From NCBI GenBank assembly GCA_013912105.1, contig JACERY010000012.1:1-50977 (forward strand): 50,977 nt of DNA, in the 5' to 3' direction. Below the pieces are notes generated by a model. It saw nothing but the letters and a program-made list of their open reading frames with translations, was not told where the DNA came from and did no database searches. Every line of letters begins with the position of its first letter. Position 1 is the stretch's first letter. Position numbers and translations under genes: made by a program. Origin of the DNA: Acidimicrobiales bacterium. Its GTDB lineage: Bacteria > Actinomycetota > Acidimicrobiia > Acidimicrobiales > UBA8592. Of the stretch, positions 8,252 to 17,572 are shown piece after piece.

Positions 8252-11118
8252 CCTTGGACTGCCTTTGACATGTTGAGAGAAAACATTTCTTTCAATTCAT
8301 CTGTGTCCATATTAGTGAACCAGTCATCACCAGTGCCGACACTCTGAGAAGCTAACTCTCGTTTTTCTATTAGAAGAGTATTTATTTTTTCTTCTAAAGT
8401 TCCTTGGCAAACGAGCTTGTGAACAAAAACGGTTCGCTGCTGCCCAATCCGCCATGCTCGATCCGTAGCTTGATCCTCAACCGCTGGGTTCCACCACCTA
8501 TCAAAATGGATGACACGATTTGCTGCAGTGAGATTCAACCCTGTTCCTCCTGCTTTAAGCGAGATTAATAGCACAGGGGAGCTATTTTCTGATTGAAATT
8601 GATCTATCATCTTTTGTCTTTTCCCCCTACTGACTCCTCCATGAAGAAAATCAGGTTTTCCTCCAATTAAGTTCGTAAGGTGTTCAGCTAATAAATCCCC
8701 CATAACCCTATATTGGGTGAAAACTAGGACTCGCTGGTTTGTCTCTACAATTTCTTCGATTAGCTCATCTAGTCTGGCAACCTTTCCAGACCGGTCAGCA
8801 AGATTATTTCCATCATTCAGAAAGTGAGCGGGATGATTACAAATTTGCTTAAGTTTGGTCAGTGTTGCAAGAATTAGTCCTTTTCTTTTCATGCCTTCGG
8901 TTTGTTCAGCTTCCAACAAAAATTCATTAAGCACAGCTTTATAGAGACCTGCTTGTTCATGTGTAAGTTGCGACCAAACTATTTGTTCTATTTTTTCAGG
9001 GAGATCAGGAACTAGAGACTTATCATCTTTAGTTCGTCGAAGAATAAACGGGTCAGTTAAGCGGCGCATGCCATTTAAAGCGTCATTATCTTTTCTTTGT
9101 TCGATGGGTGTTGCAAACTTTTCTTTAAACCACGTTATCCCTCCGAGCATTCCTGGGTTTATAGCGTCCAAAATTGACCAGAGTTCTGCAAGTCGATTCT
9201 CAACAGGAGTTCCGGTTAGCGCGATTTTTTGGTTTGCATTAAGTTCTCTAAAAGCGGATGCTGCATGCGTGTGATGATTTTTAATAAATTGTGCCTCGTC
9301 ACATATCACTAAGTCCCAGTTAACTTTCCTTAAAAAGTCAATATCACGTGTTACGGTTCCATATGTGGTTATAACAATATCTACAGAAGAAGCTTGTTTA
9401 ACGAGATCTTCACCACTAGGCCTATTGGGGCCATGAGCAACTAGGATTTTTAAGTTAGGGGTGAAAACTTGTGCCTCTGACTCCCAATTGTGAACAACCG
9501 AAAGAGGGCAAACGACGAGGTTGGGAAGTTGAGATGACTTGGATTGGATATGAGCAAGTGTTGTAGGGGTTTTCCCTAATCCCATGTCATCAGCCAAGCA
9601 CCCTCCTAGTCCTAAACGTCCTAAAAACTGTAGCCAACTCAGGGCTCGCCTTTGGTATGGGCGAAGTTCACCTTGAAATTCTTCTGGTTCAATTTCTTCA
9701 ACCAATCTGTCATCTGGTAACCCTTCCAAAAGCTGAGATAACCAGTTATCAGCAGAAATAAGATCTTGGGTAAAAGGAACTGTTTCCAAATCTTCGTTAT
9801 CAATTTCAGCAGTTATTCTTAAGAGATCAGTTGGGGTTAAATAGCTTTCATCTTCTTTTCTTCTTTCCAATTCTTGCAAAGCAGTTTCTGCTTGTTGATT
9901 ATCAATATTTACCCATTCACCTTTAATTTGAATAAGGTTACTTTTGGAATTTGCTAGAAGTTGTAAATCTTCTTCTGATAAAGTTTGATCTCCTAAAGCT
10001 ATTGACCAATCAACATCAATCATAGCTTTCCCAAGATTTGAAGAAACCCCTCCAGTTTCTGTAGGGGTAGCTTTTGCTGCGAGTCGTAATCTTTGACGTA
10101 TTAGTCCTTTCGGAACAAGAACTGGAACTCCGATTGTTTCACATAGTTGCAGTCCATCCATAAGTAAAAGTGACACATCTTGGATAGTTAGTTCCATTCT
10201 GCCTTGATTAGATTCGCTAAATAACTGATCTAAACCTGGAACACTTGCTGAAATAGTTTCAGCGGTTTCTTTAAGAAATCTTGCTATTGCATTGTGATTA
10301 TTTTGTTGAGTGATTGGGGAATCATCGTGACTTTTTGATTGCAATTCATTCCATCTGACCACCAGTTCAGGTTTTTCTTTGAGGAATACTTCGAAAGTAA
10401 TGTCCCAGTTCTGATCAGGCCCTTGAGGCTCTAGACGTGCTTGGCATAACAGATCTAGCCCTGTCTCCTCTTTGCATCTTGCTGTTCTTAGTTGATTACT
10501 AAGCTCTAGTAAAGAATGATCAACTGCTGAAGTATCTGTTACGAAATACCCGAAGGGGTCGGATAACGCTGAACATGTATTCCTTAACGATCGAGTAGAG
10601 GTTTTCCTATTTCGGGGGAGTTGAGGTTTCCAATTCGAATGCCGTAATGCTTGCCGACAAGATACATCTACTAATTCTTCATGAAGTTCTCTAACTTCAT
10701 CAATTGCTTTGATTCCGACGACATCAGGAATTTGTAAATAAAGGTCTTTTAGTTGCTTATCTATTTCTTGATTCTGGGTAACTAACCATGAAGCTCGCCA
10801 TCGCAAACCGTCATGTTGTAGCGAAGGAAATACATAACCATTTGATATGGCATCTACTGCCCCAGTAACTAACGCATGCAACCATTGAAGTGATGGTGAC
10901 CAGCGTGATGTTGGATGTTTCCTAGCAAAAAGTCGCATTATGTCTTCTGGGTGGGCATGAAGACCAGTTATTGAGGTTGAGTTAATTAAAGGGGTATCAA
11001 TCTCAATCATTTCTAGAGTAGCTTCCCGCGTTGCCCATTTATTGCCAAGAAATGCCGAAGCTAACCTTCTTAAGTCATTTCCTTGAAGAGGGTGGTCTAC
11101 TTCCCATCCCCAGAACAT
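8248..11118 (-). CDS. SNF2/RapA-family DEAD-like helicase (HelZ type)
   Basis: A 956-residue Swi2/Snf2 ATPase. The N-terminal half (about 1-480) is family-specific. The ATPase core has motif I DDMGLGKT near residue 510, DEAQ box motif II near 608, TGTPVENRL motif III, and in the C-terminal lobe GGTGLNL near 858 and the motif VI stretch DRAWRIGQ. The architecture resembles actinobacterial HelZ (Rv2101-like) proteins. Such enzymes translocate on double-stranded DNA without strand separation. Its stop overlaps the SWIM gene start. The pair lies between lysC and asd, so it may be co-transcribed with biosynthetic genes, which is odd. Confidence 0.93.
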   Translation of the reverse strand: MFWGWEVDHPLQGNDLRRLASAFLGNKWATREATLEMIEIDTPLINSTSITGLHAHPEDIMRLFARKHPTSRWSPSLQWLHALVTGAVDAISNGYVFPSLQHDGLRWRASWLVTQNQEIDKQLKDLYLQIPDVVGIKAIDEVRELHEELVDVSCRQALRHSNWKPQLPRNRKTSTRSLRNTCSALSDPFGYFVTDTSAVDHSLLELSNQLRTARCKEETGLDLLCQARLEPQGPDQNWDITFEVFLKEKPELVVRWNELQSKSHDDSPITQQNNHNAIARFLKETAETISASVPGLDQLFSESNQGRMELTIQDVSLLLMDGLQLCETIGVPVLVPKGLIRQRLRLAAKATPTETGGVSSNLGKAMIDVDWSIALGDQTLSEEDLQLLANSKSNLIQIKGEWVNIDNQQAETALQELERRKEDESYLTPTDLLRITAEIDNEDLETVPFTQDLISADNWLSQLLEGLPDDRLVEEIEPEEFQGELRPYQRRALSWLQFLGRLGLGGCLADDMGLGKTPTTLAHIQSKSSQLPNLVVCPLSVVHNWESEAQVFTPNLKILVAHGPNRPSGEDLVKQASSVDIVITTYGTVTRDIDFLRKVNWDLVICDEAQFIKNHHTHAASAFRELNANQKIALTGTPVENRLAELWSILDAINPGMLGGITWFKEKFATPIEQRKDNDALNGMRRLTDPFILRRTKDDKSLVPDLPEKIEQIVWSQLTHEQAGLYKAVLNEFLLEAEQTEGMKRKGLILATLTKLKQICNHPAHFLNDGNNLADRSGKVARLDELIEEIVETNQRVLVFTQYRVMGDLLAEHLTNLIGGKPDFLHGGVSRGKRQKMIDQFQSENSSPVLLISLKAGGTGLNLTAANRVIHFDRWWNPAVEDQATDRAWRIGQQRTVFVHKLVCQGTLEEKINTLLIEKRELASQSVGTGDDWFTNMDTDELKEMFSLNMSKAVQG

Positions 11119-11181
11119 AACTCCAGAAGATATTCTCGTTGCATGAAGGGATGATTTAGTTTCTTTCCAGTCGATTTTTGC

Positions 11182-12399
11182 TCACCCTTTATCTAATTCA
11201 AATGCATCATGCAGGACAACTGTCGCTTTCTCGACATCTGATTTAGCTACTACACAAGAGACGCGAATAGCTGAAGTTGAAATCATTCCGATATTTATTC
11301 CTTCATTTGAAAGAGTTTCAAAAATAGTTGCTGCAACACCTGGGTTGCTGGCCATTCCAGCACCAACGACTGAAACTCGCCCTATTGTATCGTCTGTACT
11401 TACACCAGCAGCTCCAATAAGTTGAGCAGCTTCACTCATGATTTTTGTTCCGATATCTAATTGTTCTGTAGGAAGTGTAAACGAGATATCTGTTACTCCT
11501 TCATCGGACGTGTTCTGAACAATCATGTCTACATTTACATCTTGATCTGCTAGCGGCCTAAAAATAGCTGCAGCGATACCGGGATTATCCGGAACTCCGG
11601 ATATTGTCACCTTTGATTGTGATGTGTCTGGGACGACTGCTGAAATAATTGGTTTCTCCATTGTATTTTTCTCCTTACTTACCCAGGTTCCTGTTTCCCA
11701 TGTAAATGCTGATCGAACGTGAAGTCGAACTCCATATGAACGTGCTACCTCGACAGACCTCATCGCCGGTTTTGGACAACCGACTGCTGTCATCTCTAGC
11801 AACTCGTCAAAACTGATTGAGGATAACTTTCTAGCTTGGTCGCTAACTCGCGGATCTGTCGTAAATACACCAGGAACATCTGTATAAAGTTCACAAGCAT
11901 CTGCATCCAAACCGTGCGCTAAGGCTACAGCTGTTGTATCTGAACCTCCGCGACCCAAAAATGTCACATTATTATCAGTTGAAATTCCCTGAGAACCAGC
12001 GACGACAGCGACTCTTCCAGCTTCAATTGTTTCTTTTACACGTTCAGGATTAATTGTGAGAATCTTCGCATTCTGATGATTTGTGTCAGTTAAAAAACCA
12101 GCTTGGCTTCCGGTAAATGAGTCAGCAGGTACACCCATGTCATGAAGAGCCATACACATTAAAGCAATGGCTTTACGTTCCCCTGCAGTTATTAGCATAT
12201 CCATCTCTCTTGCAGGTCTAGTTCCTGAAACTTCTTCAGCTAATCGAAGAAGGTGGTCTGTTTCTTTGCCCATTGCACTCACAACTAAAACCACGTCATC
12301 CCCATGATCTCGAGTTCTTTTAACGTGATCAGCTACTTCACGCATACGCTCCGGATCCGCAACTGACGTTCCGCCGAATTTTTGAACGATAAGACTCAC
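11182..12399 (-). CDS. lysC: aspartate kinase
   Basis: Aspartokinase phosphorylates aspartate in the first step of the aspartate pathway and is usually feedback-inhibited by lysine and/or threonine. The N-terminal kinase domain starts MSLIVQKFGGTSVADPERM and contains GRGGSDTTAVALA. Two ACT domains follow from about residue 260 to the end (TISGVPDNPGIAA; VSVVGAGMASNPGVAA). At 405 residues it matches the alpha subunit of the Corynebacterium and Bacillus types. The start is GTG without a good Shine-Dalgarno. An internal in-frame start for a beta subunit is annotated separately. Confidence 0.96.
   Translation of the reverse strand: MSLIVQKFGGTSVADPERMREVADHVKRTRDHGDDVVLVVSAMGKETDHLLRLAEEVSGTRPAREMDMLITAGERKAIALMCMALHDMGVPADSFTGSQAGFLTDTNHQNAKILTINPERVKETIEAGRVAVVAGSQGISTDNNVTFLGRGGSDTTAVALAHGLDADACELYTDVPGVFTTDPRVSDQARKLSSISFDELLEMTAVGCPKPAMRSVEVARSYGVRLHVRSAFTWETGTWVSKEKNTMEKPIISAVVPDTSQSKVTISGVPDNPGIAAAIFRPLADQDVNVDMIVQNTSDEGVTDISFTLPTEQLDIGTKIMSEAAQLIGAAGVSTDDTIGRVSVVGAGMASNPGVAATIFETLSNEGINIGMISTSAIRVSCVVAKSDVEKATVVLHDAFELDKG
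11659..11676 (-). promoter_or_regulatory. internal ribosome site and ATG for the lysC beta subunit
   Basis: On the minus strand AAGGAG (11676-11671) stands nine bases before an in-frame ATG (11661-11659) inside lysC. Translation from here would give a protein of about 159 residues, MEKPIISAVVPD onward, made of the two ACT domains alone. In Corynebacterium and Bacillus the aspartokinase beta subunit starts at the equivalent place. The motif is seen directly; its use is inferred. Confidence 0.72.
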
Positions 12400-12447
12400 G
12401 ACTTTAAACGCTACTCGGATTGTTGCCGTTTAGCGTGATATTTTGCA

Positions 12448-12900
12448 CTACAAATGCTCATCATTGGATCTTTTTACTCTTGCTGTTCCGAATACATATC
12501 TAGGGGCACGTTTATATTTTCCAATTGCAAAGCGCTCGCAACGAATCACTGACCATTGCGATTGCCATAATGATCCAGTTATATCATTTTTGGCAGATCC
12601 TTTCCTTATATCCGGAACTATTGTCCGGTCACAGAAATAAAGTAGCGAATCTCTATTTGCGTAATGCTGAAGTTGAGATAGAAAATCAATCAAATTTTCA
12701 GAAATTGCTAATTGCCCGATTGAAATTATTGAATTAAAGACTTCATGCTTTGTAATTTGTGGCCATTCGGTAATTGAAGTGACTTCAGATGGTAAATGAG
12801 TGCGTAAATTTTCCTTTGGTGTCAGAAGTAAACAATCTCCGTGAAGTTTGGAGATGAGTGAAGACACACGTTCTTCATATTGTTCCTTACTAATATGCAC
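12448..12900 (-). CDS. methyltransferase-like protein
   Basis: A 150-residue protein I do not recognise with certainty. The middle part, ISENLIDFLSQL followed by RDSLLYFCDRT, resembles the motif IV-V region of class I SAM-dependent methyltransferases, and the C-terminal WSVIRCERFAIG then FGTARVKR resembles their last beta strands. No GxGxG SAM-binding motif I is present, so it may be a short, degenerate or divergent member. It lies 54 bases after the carboxylase epsilon gene on the same strand, where some Actinobacteria carry maf. Function is unknown. Confidence 0.5.
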   Translation of the reverse strand: MHISKEQYEERVSSLISKLHGDCLLLTPKENLRTHLPSEVTSITEWPQITKHEVFNSIISIGQLAISENLIDFLSQLQHYANRDSLLYFCDRTIVPDIRKGSAKNDITGSLWQSQWSVIRCERFAIGKYKRAPRYVFGTARVKRSNDEHL

Positions 12901-12954
12901 AATCTGACAGTATCTGCTTCTGATGATAGAAGAAAACGTATTACATAATTTTGG

Positions 12955-13149
12955 TTAGTTCTTCCAACCTCTATTTGTTGATCTTGGATTTGACTGATCA
13001 GCCCACCATCGACCACTAAATCGCCACCGTGATGAAAACTCTACTTTTTTATCTTCTGGCCATAACTGAGTAAATGCTTTGAGAATAACTTCTCTTTCAT
13101 CATGAGTAGGTTCTGGAGTAATTAAAACAAATTCTGGTTCTAGATTCAT
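12955..13149 (-). CDS. accE: acyl-CoA carboxylase epsilon subunit
   Basis: A 64-residue protein of the small actinobacterial epsilon-subunit family, which tightens the alpha-beta complex of acyl-CoA and propionyl-CoA carboxylases. The C-terminal pattern W-FSGRWWAD matches the W..SGRWW signature, and the N-terminal PEFVLITPEPTHDEREVILKAF fits the EEx-A-hydrophobic helix. The start lies five bases after the beta-subunit stop codon, making co-translation very likely. The short length and divergence would make it easy for automatic callers to miss. Confidence 0.8.
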   Translation of the reverse strand: MNLEPEFVLITPEPTHDEREVILKAFTQLWPEDKKVEFSSRWRFSGRWWADQSNPRSTNRGWKN

Positions 13150-13154
13150 AACTT

Positions 13155-14711
13155 TTATAAGGGGATGACGCCGTGTTTACGTTGCGGTAAATCTTCTCGT
13201 TTTGTTCTTAGAGCTGAAAAACCTGCAATGATTTTCCGTCGTGTTTGAGCAGGGTCAATTACATCGTCAATGTATCCCCTTTCGGCGGCTATATACGGGT
13301 TAGCGAATCTTTCGGTGTAATCATCAACAAGTTCAGTCTTCTTTGCATCTGGATCGGCAGCTGACTGCAGTTCCCGTCGATGAAGTATTTCTACTGCACC
13401 TTGTGGCCCCATCACTGCAAGTTCAGCTGTTGGCCAAGCAAAAGAAAGATCCGAACCGACAGATTTTGAGTCCATAACGACATAGGCTCCACCATACGCT
13501 TTTCTTGTAATTACTTGTATTCGTGGGACTGTCGCTTCGCAATAGGCGTATAGTAATTTAGCGCCATGCCTGATTATCCCGCCGTATTCCTGATCGACAC
13601 CTGGGAGAAAACCTGGGACATCTACAAGCGTAAGTAGCGGGATATTAAATGCATCGCATGTCCTAACAAATCGAGCTGCTTTAGATGAGGATTCGATATC
13701 TAGGACTCCAGCGAGGATAAGAGGCTGGTTACCAACGATGCCAACTACATGACCATCTAAATGCCCAAATCCACAAACGATACTTTGCGCCCACGATGAA
13801 AAATATTCCATAAATTCCCCATCATCAACTAACGAAGTGATGACTTCTCTCATGTCATATGGAAGATTAGGGCTTTCTGGCATGATGTCAGCAAGTTCGG
13901 GACACAGTCGCTCTGGATCATCAGTTGCCTCGATTCCTGGAGGTTCTTCCATGTTGTTTGAAGGAAGGAAAGTAAGAAGAGTTTTAACAGCATCAAGCAC
14001 ATCTTCTTCGCTCTCGCTGACAAATGTGGCCACGCCTGATTTGCTCGCATGGCTTGCGGCCCCACCAAGTTCTTCTAGGGTAACTTCTTCTCCCGTAACT
14101 GTTTTGACTACATCTGGCCCGGTAATGAACATATGTGACTTCTCTCGAACCATAAAAATAAAATCAGTCATCGCTGGACTATAAACAGCTCCTCCAGCGC
14201 AAGGACCTAAGATGACGCTAATTTGCGGTATGACTCCGGAAGATTGAACATTTCTATGGAAAATACCGCCGTAACTATCTAGGCTTACGACACCTTCTTG
14301 AATTCGAGCTCCAGCACCATCATTCAGACCAATCATTGGAGCTCCGGTCGATAATGCAAGATCCATGACCTTGTGAATCTTTTCAGCAAAGACTTCACCT
14401 AATGCACCTCCCATGACTGTGAAGTCTTGACTAAAAACAAATACTTTTCTGCCATCAACTGTTCCCCATCCAGTTATGACGCCATCAGTATATGGTCTTG
14501 TTTCAAGTCCGGCTTCGTGTGCTCGATGCCGAGCAAGCATGTCAAGTTCGTGAAATGAGCCTGGATCAAGAAGGTAATCTATACGTTCCCGGGCAAGGAG
14601 TTTTCCCTTTTCGTGTTGGCGTTCTATTGATCGTTCTGTACCAGCATGCAAAGCTTCATGCTTACGCCGCTCAAGTTCTTCGATTCTTTGTTCCATTGTG
14701 TAATCAGCCAT
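13155..14711 (-). CDS. accD5: acyl-CoA/propionyl-CoA carboxylase beta subunit
   Basis: The carboxyltransferase subunit moves CO2 from carboxybiotin to propionyl-CoA or acetyl-CoA. It is a 518-residue protein with the two crotonase-like halves of the family. DGAGARIQEGV and GPCAGGAVYSPA are visible in the N-terminal half, and GFLPGVDQEYGGIIRHGAKLL and RKAYGGAYVVM in the C-terminal half. These are characteristic of PccB/AccD5. Co-location with the epsilon subunit supports an actinobacterial AccD5/PccB. The biotin-carboxylase alpha subunit is not in the window. Methylmalonyl-CoA epimerase at 22.5-22.9 kb fits the same propionyl-CoA pathway. Confidence 0.94.
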   Translation of the reverse strand: MADYTMEQRIEELERRKHEALHAGTERSIERQHEKGKLLARERIDYLLDPGSFHELDMLARHRAHEAGLETRPYTDGVITGWGTVDGRKVFVFSQDFTVMGGALGEVFAEKIHKVMDLALSTGAPMIGLNDGAGARIQEGVVSLDSYGGIFHRNVQSSGVIPQISVILGPCAGGAVYSPAMTDFIFMVREKSHMFITGPDVVKTVTGEEVTLEELGGAASHASKSGVATFVSESEEDVLDAVKTLLTFLPSNNMEEPPGIEATDDPERLCPELADIMPESPNLPYDMREVITSLVDDGEFMEYFSSWAQSIVCGFGHLDGHVVGIVGNQPLILAGVLDIESSSKAARFVRTCDAFNIPLLTLVDVPGFLPGVDQEYGGIIRHGAKLLYAYCEATVPRIQVITRKAYGGAYVVMDSKSVGSDLSFAWPTAELAVMGPQGAVEILHRRELQSAADPDAKKTELVDDYTERFANPYIAAERGYIDDVIDPAQTRRKIIAGFSALRTKREDLPQRKHGVIPL

Positions 14712-14793
14712 CTTGGTGGTAAGGGTACTGTGTTTCAGCTATAGATCGATAACTATTCGGCTTGAAGACAAAAAAAGTTAGGCCTCAGTCTCT

Positions 14794-14822
14794 TGACCTG
14801 CGGAAACGCAGTTTTTATTTAA
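14794..14822 (+). promoter_or_regulatory. promoter-like sequence with an inverted repeat in the spacer
   Basis: TTGACC (14794-14799) and TATTTA (14817-14822) are spaced by 17 bases, a good primary-sigma arrangement. The spacer holds the perfect inverted repeat CTGCG-GAAA-CGCAG (14798-14811). A transcript would begin near 14830, which supports the downstream ATG at 14864 as the P450 start. The same stem followed by TTTTT could alternatively be a small terminator. Activity is inferred from sequence only. Confidence 0.5.
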
Positions 14823-14863
14823 CAGAAATTCATGAAAAATTTTATGTACTGTATGTTTTCGTT

Positions 14864-16114
14864 ATGGGTAGACAGCAGAGTCTTGACGAACTTCTCTATA
14901 GTGCAGAACATTATGCTGACCCGTATCCTCTTTGGGAACGGATGCGTCACGAGTCTCCTGTTTTCTATGATAAAAAATTGAATGCGTGGCTACTGACCCG
15001 ATATGAAGATTGCGTAGAGGCTTTCTCAAATCATACCGATTTTTCTAACCAGCTATATTCAAAAACGTTAGGTGTAGTTTTTGGCCCAACAATGCTTGAT
15101 AAAGATGGGCATGAACATATCGTTCAGAGAAAAATCGTTGCTCCGGAGTTTGTTGGTAAACGTTTCGAACCATATTACGAAGCTATCGAACGAAACGCTC
15201 GGAACTTAATAAAAGGATTTCCTGATCGTGGCGTGGTGGATCTAGTTAATTCATTTACGACTCGCCTTCCTGTAAATGTGATTGTTGACATGCTGGGCAT
15301 GGATCAAAAAGATCATGATCGTTTTCATGATTGGTACACAACGATGATGGCTGGCTTATCTGTAAAAGACCTTCTTGAGAGTCAATTCAGTTCAGAAAAT
15401 CAAAATCTTGGAGTCCTAGCCCACCAGGAATTAGCTGATTATGTCGCCCCAATTATTGAAGATAGGAAAGCATGCCCCGTTAATGATTTGATTTCAAAAA
15501 TTGTTCATGCCGAGGCAGAAGGGCAAAAACTTACCCTAACTGAAATCCAAGCATTTATTTCTTTACTTCTTGTCGCTGGAGGAGAAACGACAGACAAAGG
15601 AATAGCAAATATGTGGACTCAACTTCTCTTAAACCCTGAGCAACTTAATGCCGTATTGGACGACCATAATCTATTTGATGCAGCTTTTTCAGAAATGATG
15701 AGGCACTCACCTCCCGTTCCAGGGCAGTTAAGGTATTCAGTGAACGAAGTTACTTTCAGTGGAGTTACTATCCCTGCCAATCAAGCTGTCTACATACAGT
15801 TAGCCTCAGCAAATAACGATGAGACTATATTTTCGGACCCACGTTGCTTCAGGATTGATCGTGATGACTTACATCTCAGTAAAGAACGAAAGATGGGTCA
15901 TCATGGTAGTGAAGGACGTTATGGACATCTTGGGTTTGGATTGGGAAAACATTTTTGTCTAGGGTACGAAATGGCAAGAGTTGAAGCCGTTATGGGTTCA
16001 AAGTTGTTGTGCGAAAAGATGAAAAATCCTCGTTTAGCTCCAGGTGCAGACACTACATTTATTCTAAAAAGTGGAACTCGTTCCCCGAAAGAAGTACTCA
16101 TTGAGTATGACTGA
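14864..16114 (+). CDS. cytochrome P450
   Basis: A soluble bacterial P450 monooxygenase of 416 residues from the chosen ATG. Visible motifs are the I-helix oxygen-activation site AGGETTD near residue 240, the K-helix ExxR (EMMR) near 278, and the heme loop FGLGKHFCLG with the cysteine ligand near 365. The open frame continues upstream to a TTG at 14762, but that would include the promoter-like sequence at 14794-14822, so ATG 14864 (MGRQQSLDE) was chosen. The substrate is unknown. It heads a three-gene cassette with a flavoprotein and a lipoprotein hydrolase. No ferredoxin gene is adjacent. Confidence 0.93.
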   Translation: MGRQQSLDELLYSAEHYADPYPLWERMRHESPVFYDKKLNAWLLTRYEDCVEAFSNHTDFSNQLYSKTLGVVFGPTMLDKDGHEHIVQRKIVAPEFVGKRFEPYYEAIERNARNLIKGFPDRGVVDLVNSFTTRLPVNVIVDMLGMDQKDHDRFHDWYTTMMAGLSVKDLLESQFSSENQNLGVLAHQELADYVAPIIEDRKACPVNDLISKIVHAEAEGQKLTLTEIQAFISLLLVAGGETTDKGIANMWTQLLLNPEQLNAVLDDHNLFDAAFSEMMRHSPPVPGQLRYSVNEVTFSGVTIPANQAVYIQLASANNDETIFSDPRCFRIDRDDLHLSKERKMGHHGSEGRYGHLGFGLGKHFCLGYEMARVEAVMGSKLLCEKMKNPRLAPGADTTFILKSGTRSPKEVLIEYD

Positions 16115-16153
16115 ACATAAACTTACCGTTAAAGATTTTGAAAGGTTCTGTTT

Positions 16154-17572
16154 ATGGAAGTAGGAGTTATAGGCGCTGGAGTTACTGGTTTAGCAACTGC
16201 TTTGGAACTTTCCAAAGCCGGGCATCACGTGACGGTAATTGAGCGCGATAACACTCCCATGCCTCCAACATGTGAAGAAGCATTTTTTTGGGATCGTAGC
16301 GGTGCCCCGCAAGTGAGGCATTCCCACGCGTTATTAGGAAGATTACATAATCTTCTTCGTGATAGTCATCCTGAGGTACTTGAAATGCTTCTTGATGTCG
16401 GCGCTACCGAAATCTGTTTGACTGACCATATGCCAGACACACTCGATGACTTTAACCTTGTCGATGATGATAAAAACCTTCGCATGCTTGCTGCTCGAAG
16501 GACAACGTTTGAATGGGTTCTTCGAAATATTGTCAACCAAAACCCTGATGTTGATATACAAACTGGAATTGGTGTTTCTGGTCTGGCAATAGAGAAGAAC
16601 TCTATACCTAAAGTCAACGGTGTTTACTTTGAAAATAATTTACGACAAGATTTTGATTGTGTTGTCGCAGCTAATGGAAGACGATCATCAGCCCCTAATT
16701 GGTTAACTGAAGCTGGTATTGATTTTCCCACAGAAGAAGTTGAAGATACGGGGATTATTTATTATTCACGGTTTTACAAACTTCCTGAAGGTCAAAAATT
16801 GCCTGTAGGTGATCGTCTTGTAGCGGGTGACCTTGGTTATCTTAAATACGGCGTTTTTTGGGGTGACAATAATACTTTTTCCATCACTTTCGCCACATCA
16901 GATACGGATAAAACTTTTTGGGGCATCAAAGATCCCGATATGTTTGAGGATGTAACCCGCTTAATCCCAGCTGCAGCAGAATGGTTAGAATTAGAAGCCA
17001 AACCAATTACTAGCGTCCATTCAATGGCTGGATTGTTAAATAGAAAAAGAACTCTTTGTGGGCCGAACGGAATTGTCGTAGACAGTTTTCATCTTGTTGG
17101 TGATGCATTAATCTGCACAAATCCCTTATATGGGAGAGGATGTTCAACTGGGTTTTGGCAAGCTCATCTTTTAGCACAATCGATACAAAGCAACAATAAT
17201 AATTCAATAGCCCAAGGTGAACAGTTCGCTCAAAATATTGAAGAAAATATTTTGCCTTGGTATAGCGCTTCAGTGGAGTCAGATAAAGGTAATCGTGCAT
17301 CATCAGAAAATGATGAAGATGAACTTAGCGTAATGAAAAAATCAATTCTGAAAGAGGGTTTAATTCCCGCAACTCGAACCTCAGCAAAAGTTTGGAGAGC
17401 ATTTATGAAAATGATGAATTTGCTCGCAGAACCAAAGATACTTTCCGAACCAGATGTATCTTTAGAAATCATGAGGGTTTGGGAACAACGGGGATTCAGA
17501 AAACCTGATCCTCCGTTAGGTCCGTCGCGTCAAGAAATGATTGAACATCTCCAACTTGCAGAAAATGTTTAA
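16154..17572 (+). CDS. FAD-dependent monooxygenase/oxidoreductase
   Basis: A 472-residue flavoprotein starting with the dinucleotide-binding motif GAGVTGLATALEL and the acidic ERD end of strand two. A second FAD contact, HLVGDALICTNPLYGRGCS, is the GD motif of the group A monooxygenase/halogenase and geranylgeranyl-reductase superfamily. An AAAGG ribosome site lies eight bases before the ATG. It follows the P450 by 39 bases and overlaps the next gene by eight, so one transcript is likely. The reaction cannot be deduced; oxidation of a hydrophobic small molecule together with the P450 is plausible. Confidence 0.82.
   Translation: MEVGVIGAGVTGLATALELSKAGHHVTVIERDNTPMPPTCEEAFFWDRSGAPQVRHSHALLGRLHNLLRDSHPEVLEMLLDVGATEICLTDHMPDTLDDFNLVDDDKNLRMLAARRTTFEWVLRNIVNQNPDVDIQTGIGVSGLAIEKNSIPKVNGVYFENNLRQDFDCVVAANGRRSSAPNWLTEAGIDFPTEEVEDTGIIYYSRFYKLPEGQKLPVGDRLVAGDLGYLKYGVFWGDNNTFSITFATSDTDKTFWGIKDPDMFEDVTRLIPAAAEWLELEAKPITSVHSMAGLLNRKRTLCGPNGIVVDSFHLVGDALICTNPLYGRGCSTGFWQAHLLAQSIQSNNNNSIAQGEQFAQNIEENILPWYSASVESDKGNRASSENDEDELSVMKKSILKEGLIPATRTSAKVWRAFMKMMNLLAEPKILSEPDVSLEIMRVWEQRGFRKPDPPLGPSRQEMIEHLQLAENV

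Noticed and set aside
13837..14184. 115-codon plus-strand frame inside accD5
   Set aside because: Antisense shadow of a strongly conserved gene.
14762..14863. N-terminal extension of the P450 from TTG 14762
   Set aside because: It would cover the promoter-like sequence and its inverted repeat; P450 homology starts only after 14864.
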